Shown piece by piece: positions 33,571 through 46,600 of a DNA stretch of 64,000 nucleotides; the first letter of the stretch is position 1, and each line of letters begins with the position of its first letter. The DNA is from Ridgeia piscesae. Its lineage: Eukaryota > Annelida > Polychaeta > Sabellida > Siboglinidae. The position numbers and the translations under genes are program-made. The notes under the pieces are model-generated. The model saw only the letters and a list, made by a program, of their open reading frames with translations. It had not been told where the DNA came from and did no database searches. The stretch is taken from NCBI GenBank assembly GCA_025642075.2, contig JAODUO010000864.1, forward strand, positions 1-64,000, read 5' to 3'.

Positions 33571-35137
33571 TCGTCATCTTTGTGGACATTTTTGGTGACA
33601 CTTGGTATTGTGGTTGTAACAGTTCGTGCATAGTAACTCAGTCGTCCTCTCCACACAGCGTCTTTATTTTTGCTGTCAACATCACATATCATTACATGTA
33701 TGGCATTGTGGAAGGTAGTGCGATTCGTTCTTTGATTCAATACGTGCCTACTGTGTCCTTGAAACAATTAATTAAATGTCCAGACACAGGCTTTAATCAC
33801 CGAGTATGCCGCAGCTGAAAGAATTTCTTCGGAACTGATTGATGTGGTTCACCTATCAGTTTCTGGTTGTGTTTTATTTATTTCTACATATTTATCGGCT
33901 ACTGGTCTTACATATCTTTAGTCATGTCATGTTGCCGTCTGTATTCAACGGTTGCAATGCCGGTTCCTAGACATCTTTACACGATTTCTCTCTCGTGAAA
34001 ATGACACTAGGTCATAATGGCATTACAGCCAATAATTCCCTGCAATAATACGAAGGCTTTGGTTAAAAAAATCAATTTTAAACACATATTCTCATCTCTA
34101 CATTTCTGTTGCAAACGTTCAGGGAGTATTGTGAAGTTGTGTTGGGAAGTTGACGTCTTTGCACTTCGATATATTTCAACAAGTCTGTTTCCCCAAATAA
34201 ACCTTTGCCTTTTTAGTGCGTTCCGTGTTTTTTTCTTGACAGAGGGTTGTAACGTTCAGTCTGCCCAAAATACGGAAGTCATTTCGTCAGTGATATCTCT
34301 TGTTTTTTTTTTCATGCTAGGCACTGTATCACGTGACATTAATGAATTGATGCTTAACATTCAATAGTAATGCGATGTAAACTTATTACGTCATCATCGC
34401 CCGTTGTTTGAACACAGACCAGCAGCCGACAATGAATCACCCTCAGAATGATCTATATGTGAATACGTTATCTTCTTCTCCGCCAGATACTGGACCTGGC
34501 GTGTTCTTGACGTCAGAAGTCATACGAATGTTAGACTTTTTGTCGGCGACGTATTCTCTTGATATTGGTATCAATTCAGTTGGGTAAATGTAGTAAGAAC
34601 AAAGTACTGAAAATATTGTTTAACACAATGTGCTTACTTGCATGTCTCATAGCGCTATTGTCCGGTGGTAGACGTTGAGATCACCACTAAGGTCAGCTCC
34701 TGAGACTGGTTCTTTTCGCGGTGCCGTACCTCTGCTGGTAGTGAATAGCAAGTTGACAGGTTCCGTTCCAGGTGTGATGTCCTTCCGTTGTCTCGCGGCG
34801 CGCGCACTGGCTCGTTCTCACTGGAGTCCTTAGATGGCTTCACTTGAGTTTGTGTTACTGGATATAGAAAGTTCTAGCAACGAATCTCGGCTCGCTAGAA
34901 TCAGAGCCACGTCGACCTGACAACGACCGAGATGGAGTACGGTCTCCCCCGGGGCTAGTGACAGCCGACCGACTAATTAAGGCTTGCCGCCTCTCTGTGA
35001 CACCACACCCCCAATCCTCTTTTCTGACTACTGTACCCTATCTGCCTTATCATTCCCACATCCAAGTGATATTCAAAACGGCAACGTCTTAGCAATCTCC
35101 ACATATACGTTAAACGTTAATGGATTGGTGTTAGCTG
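33571..35137. other. Intergenic, nothing recognised
   Basis: Short open frames at 33552-33818, 34017-34367 and 34655-34843 (minus) have no domain, codon or splice support. Composition is mixed, with a CpG-rich spot near 34790-34960. Confidence 0.4.
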
Positions 35138-35498
35138 TTAAGGTGGCTGGGTCGGCTATTGCATGCTATTTTTGAATTAATAATTTCTTTGGAAGTTTTC
35201 AAGATAAACTAACAATGTTTTGTCAGACATTGCTTAATGAATCATAGAATGCTGTGAACTAAAAAGAATTAAGTTTCTACGTTGTTTAATTGCATTTTTG
35301 AACATCTAAAAACGAAACAAATATGTCAACAATCAGCTCAAAGTAGCATTTTATTTTGAGAAACCCCCTCACGAAAACCTTTTATGCATGTAAAGATATA
35401 TATATATATTATTGAAATTCCTACGGGAGGATTTTGTCACAAGTGCGTATTAAGGAAGCAACTGCTTCATGAAAAATAGCATGCAATAGCCACCTTAA
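35138..35498. mobile_element. MITE with TTAA target duplication and GGTGGCT termini
   Basis: Bounded by TTAA at 35138-35141 and 35495-35498. Inside, the left end reads GGTGGCT...GCTATTGCATGCTATTTTT and the right end is its inverse AAAAATAGCATGCAATAGCC-ACC; the left arm has seven or eight extra bases (GGGTCG). The 361-bp length, AT-rich middle and lack of coding fit a non-autonomous piggyBac- or Kolobok-type element, the superfamilies that duplicate TTAA. Confidence 0.8.
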
Positions 35499-35649
35499 TA
35501 GCATAAAGATATGTGGGGTTGGAGAGTGTGTGTGGCAGGGCAGTGGTGCACGGGAACAGCAGACAGAAGCAGTGACGGGAACAGAAAGAGGACAAGACAC
35601 ACAGAACAACCAGCATCACATATAGGACTATGACGATGCACTGTTTCTG

Positions 35650-35807
35650 CTACACAAATATCCCGGGGAACATCTGAGTGAGGCAGTCGTTCCCCAGTTC
35701 ACGCCATCCCGTGAGGTCTGGTGCCATTTCATCGTGTCGTGACATAATGTAATCGCAGTCTGACGCCCGTCCGTCTGATCCAGCGAGTCTAGCAATGTTG
35801 TTGTCGT
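35650..35807 (-). CDS. Candidate exon, possibly metalloprotease (M12B-like) fragment
   Basis: After an acceptor-like GAGTTGACAG, the minus strand encodes about 52 residues to a TAG: YDNNIARLAGSDG, then DCDYIMSRHDEMAPD, GWRELGNDCLTQMF. The order 'D-C-x-Y-I-M-S ... W ... N-x-C-x-x-x-F/M-F' resembles the segment after the zinc-binding helix in ADAM/ADAMTS-type (reprolysin, M12B) metalloproteases, where the Met lies in the Met-turn. The HExxH helix itself is not in this frame and I did not find it upstream. It could be a lone pseudogene exon or a chance frame. Confidence 0.3.
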
Positions 35808-35819
35808 ACCTGTCAACTC

Positions 35820-36950
35820 GGCCCCTCTACCAGTGTTTAAGCTGCAGTAAATAATGTATAGAACTGCTCACGCAAAGCAAACAATGATTGCACTGATATT
35901 TATCAATTGACAAAACCACGCGTAGGATTGTACATAGATTTTATTTACAGTCCAAATACACAAGGTGTTCCAATCCAAATGCAGTCGCCAACCAGAATCT
36001 TACCAGGTTTATTTACGACTCAACATTGGCCGCGTGCTCAAGACAGACGGACAGAAACGTCTGCAGACCGACACAGGACAAGTATTTTACAAGACGATTT
36101 CATACAAGCGGTGAATGATTAAACAGTCGACATTTGTGTGTCACACTTTCACGGAGCGTGACATTATTGTCATAGCTGGATACACAGTAACTTCAGTCCC
36201 TTCGTACAGTGCAGACATATAATTCAGTCCCTTCAGAAGAAGCCGTAAAGTAAACAAACGTGCCAAATGAATGTAATAACAACCCTATGCTGTGTATGCA
36301 ACGAACCGGTTCATATTTGCAATTTTTGAGACAATGAAATGATTCATTGGTGGCCAGAATAGAGGCAGCTCACAGAAAACGACAATACGTATTAAAGTGT
36401 GCTCTAGTCAGCAATCATAAACAATCATGCAAAATCAGAAATCTTCTCGGAGAATATTAAACAAGATTAATTATGTGATCACACGATTTAGCACTGAGAA
36501 ATTATCGAAGAGAAACAATGTGCTGTCTGTCTGGTGGGGTATATATCGATTGATTACAGACTTCCAGCCTGGTCACTGCCACAATCTGCACAACTAAAAC
36601 TGCATTACACATTTCGCACAATAAATAAGACCTTCCACGTGCAACCGAACTCAACACCTAAGCCATCACACTCGCCTGTACACTTGCGTGTTATGCAACA
36701 CACGGCGTGACTTCACAAGTCTCCGTGAAATGCAGAGAGACCACGTTAACGACACACTTCATGAAAATAACACAGATCTCTATTTACACAGGCAACACAC
36801 ATGATCCGCATTTGCTATTAAATACACGTTGTATTAGTTAAATTAATTTGTGCAAAGAAGTACTTTCGTCGTGGTAATTTCCCCACAATCAACTTCCAGC
36901 GACTTACTTCTAATGACACAGAAGTTCCTTTGTTGTCGCCTTTCTCACAC
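35820..36950. other. Intergenic, nothing recognised
   Basis: AT-rich, without supported genes or repeats. The open frame at 35907-36122 has no supporting features. Confidence 0.4.
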
Positions 36951-36954
36951 AATC

Positions 36955-37555
36955 TACTTCTAGTGACAAAGGAGTACTTTCATGGTGCCATGTACTAGTG
37001 ACAAAGGAGTACTTTCATGGTGCCATGTACTAGTGACAAAGAAGTACTTTCATGGTGCCATGTACTAGTGACAAAGGAGTACTTTCATGGCGCCATGTAC
37101 TAGTGACAAAGGAGTACTTTCATGGTGCCATGTACTAGTGACAAAGGAGTACTTTCATGGTGCCATGTACTAGTGACAAAGGAGTACTTTCATGGTGCCA
37201 TGTACTAGTGACAAAGGAGTACTTTCATGGTGCCATGTACTAGTGACAAAGGAGTACTTTCATGGTGCCATGTACTAGTGACAAAGGAGTACTTTCATGG
37301 TGCCATGTACTAGTGACAAAGGAGTACTTTCATGGTGCCATGTACTAGTGACAAAGGAGTACTTTCATGGTGCCATGTACTAGTGACAAAGGAGTACTTT
37401 CATGGTGCCATGTACTAGTGACAAAGGAGTACTTTCATGGTGCCATGTACTAGTGACAAAGGAGTACTTTCATGGTGCCATGTACTAGTGACAAAGGAGT
37501 ACTTTCATGGTGCCATGTACTAGTGACAAAGGAGTACTTTCATGGTGCCATGTAC
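36955..37555. repeat. 35-bp minisatellite
   Basis: About 17 nearly identical units with the core TACTAGTGACAAAGGAGTAC followed by TTTCATGGTGCCATG. The homogeneity of units (mostly single changes) indicates recent expansion or gene conversion. Confidence 0.95.
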
Positions 37556-39060
37556 TGCCAGACTCCACAGATTTGCTGCACAAATACTATCAATCCAAAT
37601 CTATCCAATTCCACGACATGCTTTCACAACTGCTACACAACTGTCACTATATACGCAGCGGCCCTGGGAGTACTTTCACAGTCACCACTGGTAGTAGTAC
37701 TTCAGTTTCACTGTGTCTGATTCCACTTAATTTATTATCAATGTAAACGAACCATTACGCTGTAACTGCACCGACTGATACTGAGTATGTCTAGTTGATA
37801 GATCTCTCACAAACTTCCCAAGATATATGCGGGCGTTTGATTGCTGATAACTGCCAATGTTGCCCGTGTAATTCAGTGGTTGAGAAGACATTTGAGATCA
37901 CGAGTCCTTCTCTCCTCCAAACTTACTATTGTGATCAACGATAAGAAAACTAATGTTTAACTTACACTTGCACAAAATATCATTCGAGTCATTTCAAAGA
38001 TGCACTTTGTCTGCAAACACTTCTTTTCCATATATCAACAGCACATCAACTCATCAGGGTAATCCATATAGTAGATATCATACCATGGTGTAGATATCGC
38101 ACAAGTAAAGCATACTGATTTGCCATGGGGTAGATAGATATCACACCATGATCTAGATATCCAAACAAGACATCACAATGACTCATCAGGCTAATGCAAT
38201 GGTGTAGATATCACATCATGGCAGCCCATTGCAGATATCGCTTGGCTGATGATATTGCCACCGACACCATGTCTGGTGACATGACACAAGTTTACTTGTA
38301 AAGTACTTATTACTATACTTGTAATGTACTCATAGTGTATTTGTAATGTACACGTTAAGAACGTATAGTGTACTTGTAACATATTTACAGTGTACACTAG
38401 ACGAGACTACATTGTAAACAAATTACATCTGGCAAACTAGTCGTAACAATTATACACACTACCAAAAGTTTCTATTGTACTGTGCGTGTTGGCATCAACA
38501 GTCCATAGTCGTTTTTTCCAGCCATGATAAACAAACCCCTTTCTCCCTTAACCCTCTGTGGCTCCTTCTCTCCCTCCCCCCACCCTTCTGCAAATACATT
38601 AACAACCCACATATCCCTGGCCATCTCCAGTTAGAAATAATTTAAATATACAAACATGGTTCATTTCTTGTCGAAACTCCACTGAAACCCAACCAAAACC
38701 AATTTTGCTCTGATAATAAATGTATGTAATAAACTCCTTGCTATCCACTGACACGATGCTTGAAAGTGCAAGCCGTTTTAATATTCACATAATAATGCTC
38801 CCAGGGTGTCAGCAAATAGTGACATTGCACTAGACGCCGTAGACATTAACCCTGCCAGCTGACACTGACATCATTTGTGTCAACACTGTCTACGTCACGG
38901 CCAACTCAATCGCTGTCCATGTCAATTATAATATGAGTGTCTGTTGTGCTCTGAGTATCACAGCTAGAATCAGTGTCAAATGTCATCACGCTGTCACTAT
39001 TGCAACAGCATCTCTGACATCATCAGTGTCAGTGTCTCCAACATCATTATATGCGATGTT
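37556..39060. other. Region downstream of the UBR gene, short degenerate repeats
   Basis: Contains loose repeats of GTAGATATCACACCATG (38070-38220) and of TACTTGTAATGTAC (38290-38400), but no gene. The 3' UTR of the UBR gene should extend into its right end; I did not find a convincing poly(A) signal. Confidence 0.4.
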
Positions 39061-39063
39061 CGT

Positions 39064-39310
39064 CAGTGACGGTGGCGGCACTCAATAGCCATGTGATGGT
39101 GGCTCCACCTACAGGTGCTGCCATTCGATGGCCATGTGATGGTGGCTCCACCTACAGGTGCTGCCATTCGATGGCCATGTGATGGTGGCTCAACCTACAG
39201 GTGCTGCCACTAGATGGTGGCTCCACTTACAGGTGCTGCCACTAGATGGTGGCTCCACCTACAGGTGCTGCCACTAGATGGTGGCTCCACCTACAGGTGC
39301 TGCCACTCGA
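39064..39310. repeat. Tandem copies of the UBR gene's last codons and stop
   Basis: Units of 32-43 bp share the plus-strand block GGCTCCACCTACAGGTGCTG followed by CCA. On the minus strand this is TGGCAGCACCTGTAGGTGGAGCC, in which CAG CAC CTG TAG are the final codons (Q-H-L-stop) of the UBR protein. About five to six copies lie beyond the true stop at 39291-39293, i.e. in the 3' UTR. Confidence 0.85.
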
Positions 39311-40603
39311 TAGCCATGAGGTTGCTGTTAGCCTCGAGTAGGTGGACAATCTCCTCTGGGACGCTGTGATTCAGCCACAGTTTCTGCAGTTTGCGGTATC
39401 GCTCCATGCACAGGTGCAGGGGGTTGCCTCGTCTGAGGAACAACAACATTGTGAAACAACAACATACTCAAACAACATCACGAAACAACAACATAAACAT
39501 CCGCTACAGTAAACACCCTGCCTCATTGGCCATCTTTCCACAACAATATCCTGTATTTAAAGGTTACCTTTGCTAGTCCCAAATAATGTGAATAACCAAG
39601 CCAGCAGCCTATTACTGCATGCCATTTATTTACATCGAAAGCAGACCATGTTACAGGTGCACACCAAGTCAGCGACTTAATGTGCAAAGATCTATATAAT
39701 GTTCTCTGCTGGTAATTGACAGTCCCTACTCCCAGAGACACTATATTTTATACTACACTGCACGTACATTAATTTTACATTCTCACAGACCAATACACAA
39801 ATTTTATTTTACCCTAACGGATAGAGAAGTATTACTGTATTGTATGGTATTTTTGGCAGTAAGACACACCTCAGTCCCTGGTCAGTCTCTCCATAGTCGT
39901 CCAGGTAGGGTGCGGCCACAAAGCAGCCCTTGGTGCGGTTAAAGAGCAGTAGGACGTGACACTCCCGCACTCTACAACACACACAGGCACTGTTACAGGA
40001 GGTTGTCTGGCTGTAGCTGTTGTCACATAGCTACCACACAAAGGTATTTAAATTAACCATTTTGTGGTTGAAATTTAGGTGTTTTGTGACTATGCAATTT
40101 GATTGGTTGGCAACGCAACACTTTAGAAATATGACATACAAATGTTATAGTGACACACGTCACACACTGACACACGTCACACACTTCACATAGTGACACA
40201 CGTCACACAGTGACATACTTCACACAGTGACACACAGGTTAAATAGTGACACAAGTAGTATTATTGTCCTACACACATTACAGCAATATCCACATTACAT
40301 TGTGATTAACACGACATAGTGACATTGATGTCACACAGTGACACTGATGTCATGCAACACTGATCATACAGTAACTGTGATGTCACACAGTGACACTGAT
40401 GTCACACCCTGCTCCAACCCTGTGACACTGACCGTAGAAAGATTCCGATGCCAGCGCCACACGTCTCGGCGTGAGCGGTTGCCGCGCCAACCGTCATGTT
40501 GTCAATGTCACGTTGACAGCAGTAGCTCTGGGAGCACAGCATCTTACCGCACACGAGACACAGCGCCGGCGCACGACTGTCATCACCATCAGAACTAGGA
40601 CAT
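39291..40603 (-). other. UBR C-terminal autoinhibitory/zinc domain (last three exons)
   Basis: Exons 40603-40433, 39971-39870 and 39432-39291. Visible in order: LCLVCGKMLCSQSYCC, then CGAGIGIFLRVREC, KGCFVAAPYLDDYGETDQGL, RRGNPLHLCMERYRKLQKLW and the terminal IEWQHL. These Cys and His positions and the GETDQGL-RRGNPLHL block are hallmarks of the C-terminal domain of UBR1/UBR2, which in the yeast homologue is autoinhibitory. All three exons appear intact. Confidence 0.9.
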
Positions 40604-43600
40604 CTGTGACACAAAACACGATTTAGTGGTAACCAGAGACCAGAGGACAGTTTTGCTAATGTTGTTAAGAGCTCTTTTGCACCTTAACATCAATTTTTAT
40701 CCTTAGCAGTGATCTTAAATACGTGAACATTTTCAACACCGTGACGTGCCAGCGAGGTGGTGTCTGCCACCTCACGGAGCCTGGGTAAATCAGCCATAAT
40801 TCCTGCTTCATAAGCAACTTATTTGTGTATTTCTGTTTATTTTGTAGTAGTGCTTTAGTAGTGCACTGATGAGGTACTGAGATGGGGTAAAGACACCTGC
40901 TTCAGTAGTGCACTGATGAGGTACTGAGATGGGGTAAAGACATCTGCTTCAGTAGTGCACTGATGAGGTACTGGGATGGGGTAAAGACACCTGCTTCAGT
41001 AGTGCACTGATGAGGTACTGAGATGGGGTAAAGACACCTGCTTCAGTAGTGCACTGATGAGGTACTGAGGTGGGGTAAAGACACCTGCTTCAGTAGTGCA
41101 CTGATGAGGTACTGAGATGGGGTAAAGACACCTGCTTCAGTAGTGCACTGATGAGGTACTGGGATGGGGTAAAGACACCTGCTTCAGTAGTGCACTGATG
41201 AGGTACTGGGATGGGGTAAAGCCACCTGCTTCAGTAGTGCACTGATGAGGTACTGGGATGGGGTAAAGACACCTGCTTCAGTAGTGCACTGATGAGGTAC
41301 TGAGATGGGGTAAAGACACCTGCATCAGTAGTGCACTGATGAGGTACTGAGATGGGGTAAAGACACCTGCTTCAGTAGTGCACTGATGAGGTACTGAGAT
41401 GGGGTAAAGACGCCTGCTTCAGTAGTGCACTGATGAGGTACTGAGATGGGGAAAAAACATCTGCTTCAGTAGTGCACTGATGAGGTACTGAGATGGGGTA
41501 AAGACATCTGCTTCAGTAGTGCACTGATGAGGTACTGGGATGGGGTAAAGACACCTGCTTCAGTAGTGCACTGATGAGGTACTGGGATGTGGTAAAGACG
41601 CCTGCTTCAGTAGTGCACTGATGAGGTACTGAGATGGGGTAAAGACGCCTGCTTCAGTAGTGCACTGATGAGGTACTGGGATGGGGTAAAGACACCTGCT
41701 TCAGTAGTGCACTGATGAGGTAGTGAGATGGGGTAAAGACGCCTGCTTCAGTAGTGCACTGATGAGGTAATGAGATGGGGTAAAGACGCCTGCTTCAGTA
41801 GTGCACTGATGAGGTACTGAGATGGGGTAAAGACGCCTGCTTCAGTAGTGCACTGATGAGGTACTGAGATGGGGTAAAGACACCTGCTTCAGTAGTGCAC
41901 TGATGAGATATTGAGATGGGGTAAAGACATCTGCTTCAGTAGTGCACTGATGAGGTACTGGGATGGGGTAAAGACACCTGCTTCAGTAGTGCACTGATGA
42001 GGTAGTGAGATGGGGTAAAGACACCTGCTTCGGTAGTGCACTGATGAGGTAGTGAGATGGGGTAAAGACACCTGCTTCAGTAGTGCACTGATGAGGTAAT
42101 GAGATGGGGTAAAGACGCCTGCTTCAGTAGTGCACTGATGAGGTAGTGAGATGGGGTAAAGATGCCTGTTTCAGTAGTGCACTGATGAGGTACCGAGGTG
42201 GGGTAAAGACACCTGCTTCAGTAGTGCACTGATGAGGTACTGAGATGGGGTAAAGACGCCTGCTTCAGTAGTGCACTGATGAGGTATGAGATGGGGTAAA
42301 GACACCTGCTTCAGTAGTGCACTGATGAGGTACTGAGATGGGGTAAAGACGCCTGCTTCAGTAGTGCACTGATGAGGTACTGAGATGGGGTAAAGACACC
42401 TGCTTCAGTAGTGCACTGATGAGGTACTGAGATGGGGTAAAGACGCCTGCTTCAGTAGTGCACTGATGAGGTACTGAGATGGGGTAAAGACGCCTGCTTC
42501 AGTAGTGCACTGATGAGGTACTGGGATGGGGTAAAGACACCTGCTTCAGTAGTGCACTGATGAGGTAGTGAGATGGGGTAAAGACGCCTGCTTCAGTAGT
42601 GCACTGATGAGGTAATGAGATGGGGTAAAGACGCCTGCTTCAGTAGTGCACTGATGAGGTACTGAGATGGGGTAAAGACGCCTGCTTCAGTAGTGCACTG
42701 ATGAGGTACTGAGATGGGGTAAAGACACCTGCTTCAGTAGTGCACTGATGAGGTACTGAGATGGGGTAAAGACACCTGCTTCAGTAGTGCACTGATGAGG
42801 TACTGAGATGGGGTAAAGACACCTGCTTCAGTAGTGCACTGATGAGGTACTGAGATGGGGTAAAGACACCTGCTTCAGTAGTGCACTGATGAGGTACTGA
42901 GATGGGGTAAAGACACCTGCTTCAGTAGTGCACTGATGAGGTACTGAGATGGGGTAAAGACACCTGCTTCAGTAGTGCACTGATGAGGTACTGAGATGGG
43001 GTAAAGACACCTGCTTCAGTAGTGCACTGATGAGGTACTGGGATGGGGTAAAGACACCTGCTTCAGTAGTGCACTGATGAGGTACTGAGGTGGGGTAAAG
43101 ACACCTGCTTCAGTAGTGCACTGATGAGGTACTGAGATGGGGTAAAGACACCTGCTTCAGTAGTGCACTGATGAGGTACTGAGATGGGGTAAAGACACCT
43201 GCTTCAGTAGTGCACTGATGAGGTACTGAGATGGGGTAAAGACACCTGCTTCAGTAGTGCACTGATGAGGTACTGAGATGGGGTAAAGACACCTGCTTCA
43301 GTAGTGCACTGATGAGGTACTGACATGGGGTAAAGACAACTGCTTCAGTAGTGCACTGATGAGGTACTGAGATGGGGTAAAGACACCTGCTTCAGTAGTG
43401 CACTGATGAGGTACTGACATGGGGTAAAGACAACTGCTTCAGTAGTGCACTGATGAGGTACTGACATGGGGTAAAGACACCTGCTTCAGTAGTGCACTGA
43501 TGAGATACTGACATGGGGTAAAGACAACTGCTTCAGTAGTGCACTGATGAGGTACTGAGATGGGGTAAAGACATCTGCTTTGGTAGTGCACTGATGAGGT

Positions 43601-46600
43601 ACTGAGGTGGGGTAAAGACACCTGCTTCAGTAGTGCACTGATGAGGTACTGAGATGGGGTAAAGACATCTGCTTTGGTAGTGCACTGATGAGGTACTGAG
43701 ATGGGGTAAAGACATCTGCTTCAGTAGTGCACTGATGAGGTACTGAGATGGGGTAAAGACATCTGCATTGACAGAATAAAGAGTGAGAGAGGACAGGGAC
43801 TATACAGAGATGACTGAGGCAGACACTGACGTGAACGTGGAGACTTTGTTGATGAGTTCGATGTAGTCGTAGGGCAGGTCTATCAGGTGGTTCACCCTCA
43901 TGGGGTACTTGATGGTGGCCACTGCACTCGTGCCGGCGGTCAGCAGTTGGCGCTGGACACTGTCGTCTGCACACCAGCTGCAACAGGAAATGTCAAACCT
44001 GAGCGCTTCTGTGAAGAAGGTGCAGTTAAGAACTTCCTGGTAGCAGTGTTTTGTGAAGGAGGTAAGATCTGACAATATCCCGTCATTTGAAAGTTACCAC
44101 TTATAATATTAACACATAATAATACTAATTATTATATCGTGAGATCTCTAACTAAACATTAATCAATGCGCTCACGTTTCATATATAAATGTGACATGTT
44201 CTAACGAAATGGGTCGTATGTCAGTGAACTTGATTTCGAGAAAACACCACATAAACATGCAACGATGACTTCCAATGATTTTGACTTTTTCTCAACAAAG
44301 GATACTTTGATATCTTTTCTGTCAATTGGCAATACTTATTTCTCATTTGTATTATTATTTATTACATTTTGTAGCCTTTTTACAAACACAACATAATATT
44401 TCACGCATAAATTTCGTAAAACAGAACTGATAATTTCTACTTGTTCGAGTCGCATTCTTCGGGGTTTACCTCAATGCATGGCGGACATATTTGGTACTAC
44501 GGGAAAGCCCCTAACGCCCTCTTATGAATTCTTGTAGTAGAAATCCCCATTGACATCAACTTTAGCCAATAGCAGCGCTTTTGCGATTGGCCTATCTGTA
44601 AATAAACGTCACTGGACGCTGGGCGGGGCTGATAGCGGGCCCCTGGTTGGCTTAGAGCTGTGAGCGCAGGCGCAGTCTGCACTCACTAACTGTAAACAAG
44701 CGTGATCGATCGGGTCGTTGCTAGAAAATATTGCTAAATACTCGGATTTTGTTGTATTAATTTCAGTAAGCAGTTAGCATGATATATCTTCAACAACGAA
44801 CGTGATTAGGGAGTTTATTTCGAAAGCATCAAATGGAGTAATAGAAGCAAATTGGCCAATTTTGGAACGACGATGTACTCGATCGTGTGCTTACGTGACC
44901 GCGAACTTCAAGTGTGCTTTTCTCTGTTTGAAACTTTATACCCTAGGCATGTTCAGTGTCCAATAACTTTGGCTGTGTATGACATAGGTCCTCCGTTTTT
45001 GCACCGTTGGAAAGCTTAATAAATCTTCTTTCCAATTATGTAACTAACTGAATTTTTGTTTTTTGACAAACGAGTTATTTCGTTAGAACACATCACAAAT
45101 AAACATTTAATAAAACAATGTCTCTAAAATCACTAAAATGTCATGTATGTACATCTGGCTAATTGCCACCATATATTCTTTTAAATAAATATGTCTTTAG
45201 ATGACATTTAAACAGTAAGAGAGACAGAGCATCACGTAGTGCTAGTGACAGTTCGTTCCATATAGCAGGACCCGTTACACCAAACGCTTGTTTCCCGGTG
45301 GATTTTGATGCAGGCGAAACTGCAAGCCGAGGATGGCCATGTAGCTGCTGAAGATGGGGGTTGTGAGGTCTTGGATATAGCAGATGTGTTAGGTAGGGCC
45401 TACTCTGGTGCCAAATCATGGACACTATAAATAAACACAAGTACTCTAATCACAATGCGTTGTCTGACAGGCAACCAGTGTAAGTGTCCGAGTCCTGGCG
45501 TAACGGATGAAGATACAATGAAAATGAAAAAATTTAAATACTCCCGTTATGAGTGAGTAATTGATGAGCTATCTGCCCTACAGGTGGCAGCACTGACCTG
45601 TCGACGAGGCGCTTGATGATGGTGCCCTGCTCAAAGAGAACAGCGAGGGAGGCCGGCAGGGCAAGATACTGACACAGCAGAGGGAACTCATCGCAGCCTG
45701 CCTCTGAAACATGAGACACGGTTGATAATGTTGAGATCATGTGAGAGGGCAAGGTTGATAATGTTGAGATCATGTGAGAGGGCAAGGTTCATAATGGTGA
45801 GATCATGTGAGAGGGCAAGGTTGATAATGTTGAGATCATGTGAGAGGACAAGGTTCATAATGTTGAGATCATGTGAAAGGGCAAGGTTGATAATGTTGAG
45901 ATCATGTGAAAGGGCAAGGTTCATAATGGTGAGATCATGTGAGAGGGCAAGGTTCATAATGTTGAGATCATGTGAGAGGGCAAGGTTCATAATGGTGAGA
46001 TCATGTGAGAGGGCAAGGTTGATAATGTTGAGATCATGTGAAAGGCAAGGTTCATAACGGTGAGATCATGTGAGAGGGCAAGGTTGATAATGTTGAGATC
46101 ATGTGAGAGGGCAAGGTTGATAATGTTGAGATCATGTGAGAGGGCAAGGTTCATAATGGTGAGATCATGTGAGAGGGCAAGGTTCATAATGGTGAGATCA
46201 TGTGAGAGGGCAAGGTTCATAATGGTGAGATCATGTGAGAGGGCAAGGTTCATAATGTTGAGATCATGTGAGAGGGCAAGGTTCATAATGTTGAGATCAT
46301 GTGAGAAGGGCAAGGTTCATAATGTTGAGATCATGTGAGAGGGCAAGGTTCATAATGTTGAGATCATGTGAGAGGGCAAGGTTCATAATGTTGAGATCAT
46401 GTGAGAGGGCAAGGTTCATAATGTTGAGATCATGTGAGAGGGCAAGGTTCATAATGGTGAGATCATGTGAGAGGGCAAGGTTCATAATGGTGAGATCATG
46501 TGAGAGGGCAAGGTTCATAATGTGAGATCATGTGAGAGGGCAAGGTTCATAACGGTGAGATCATGTGAGAGGGCAAGGTTCATAATGGTGAGATCATGTG

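Noticed and set aside
40851..43775. CRISPR-like regular array
   Set aside because: Units are contiguous tandem copies with no unique spacers, in a eukaryotic intron.
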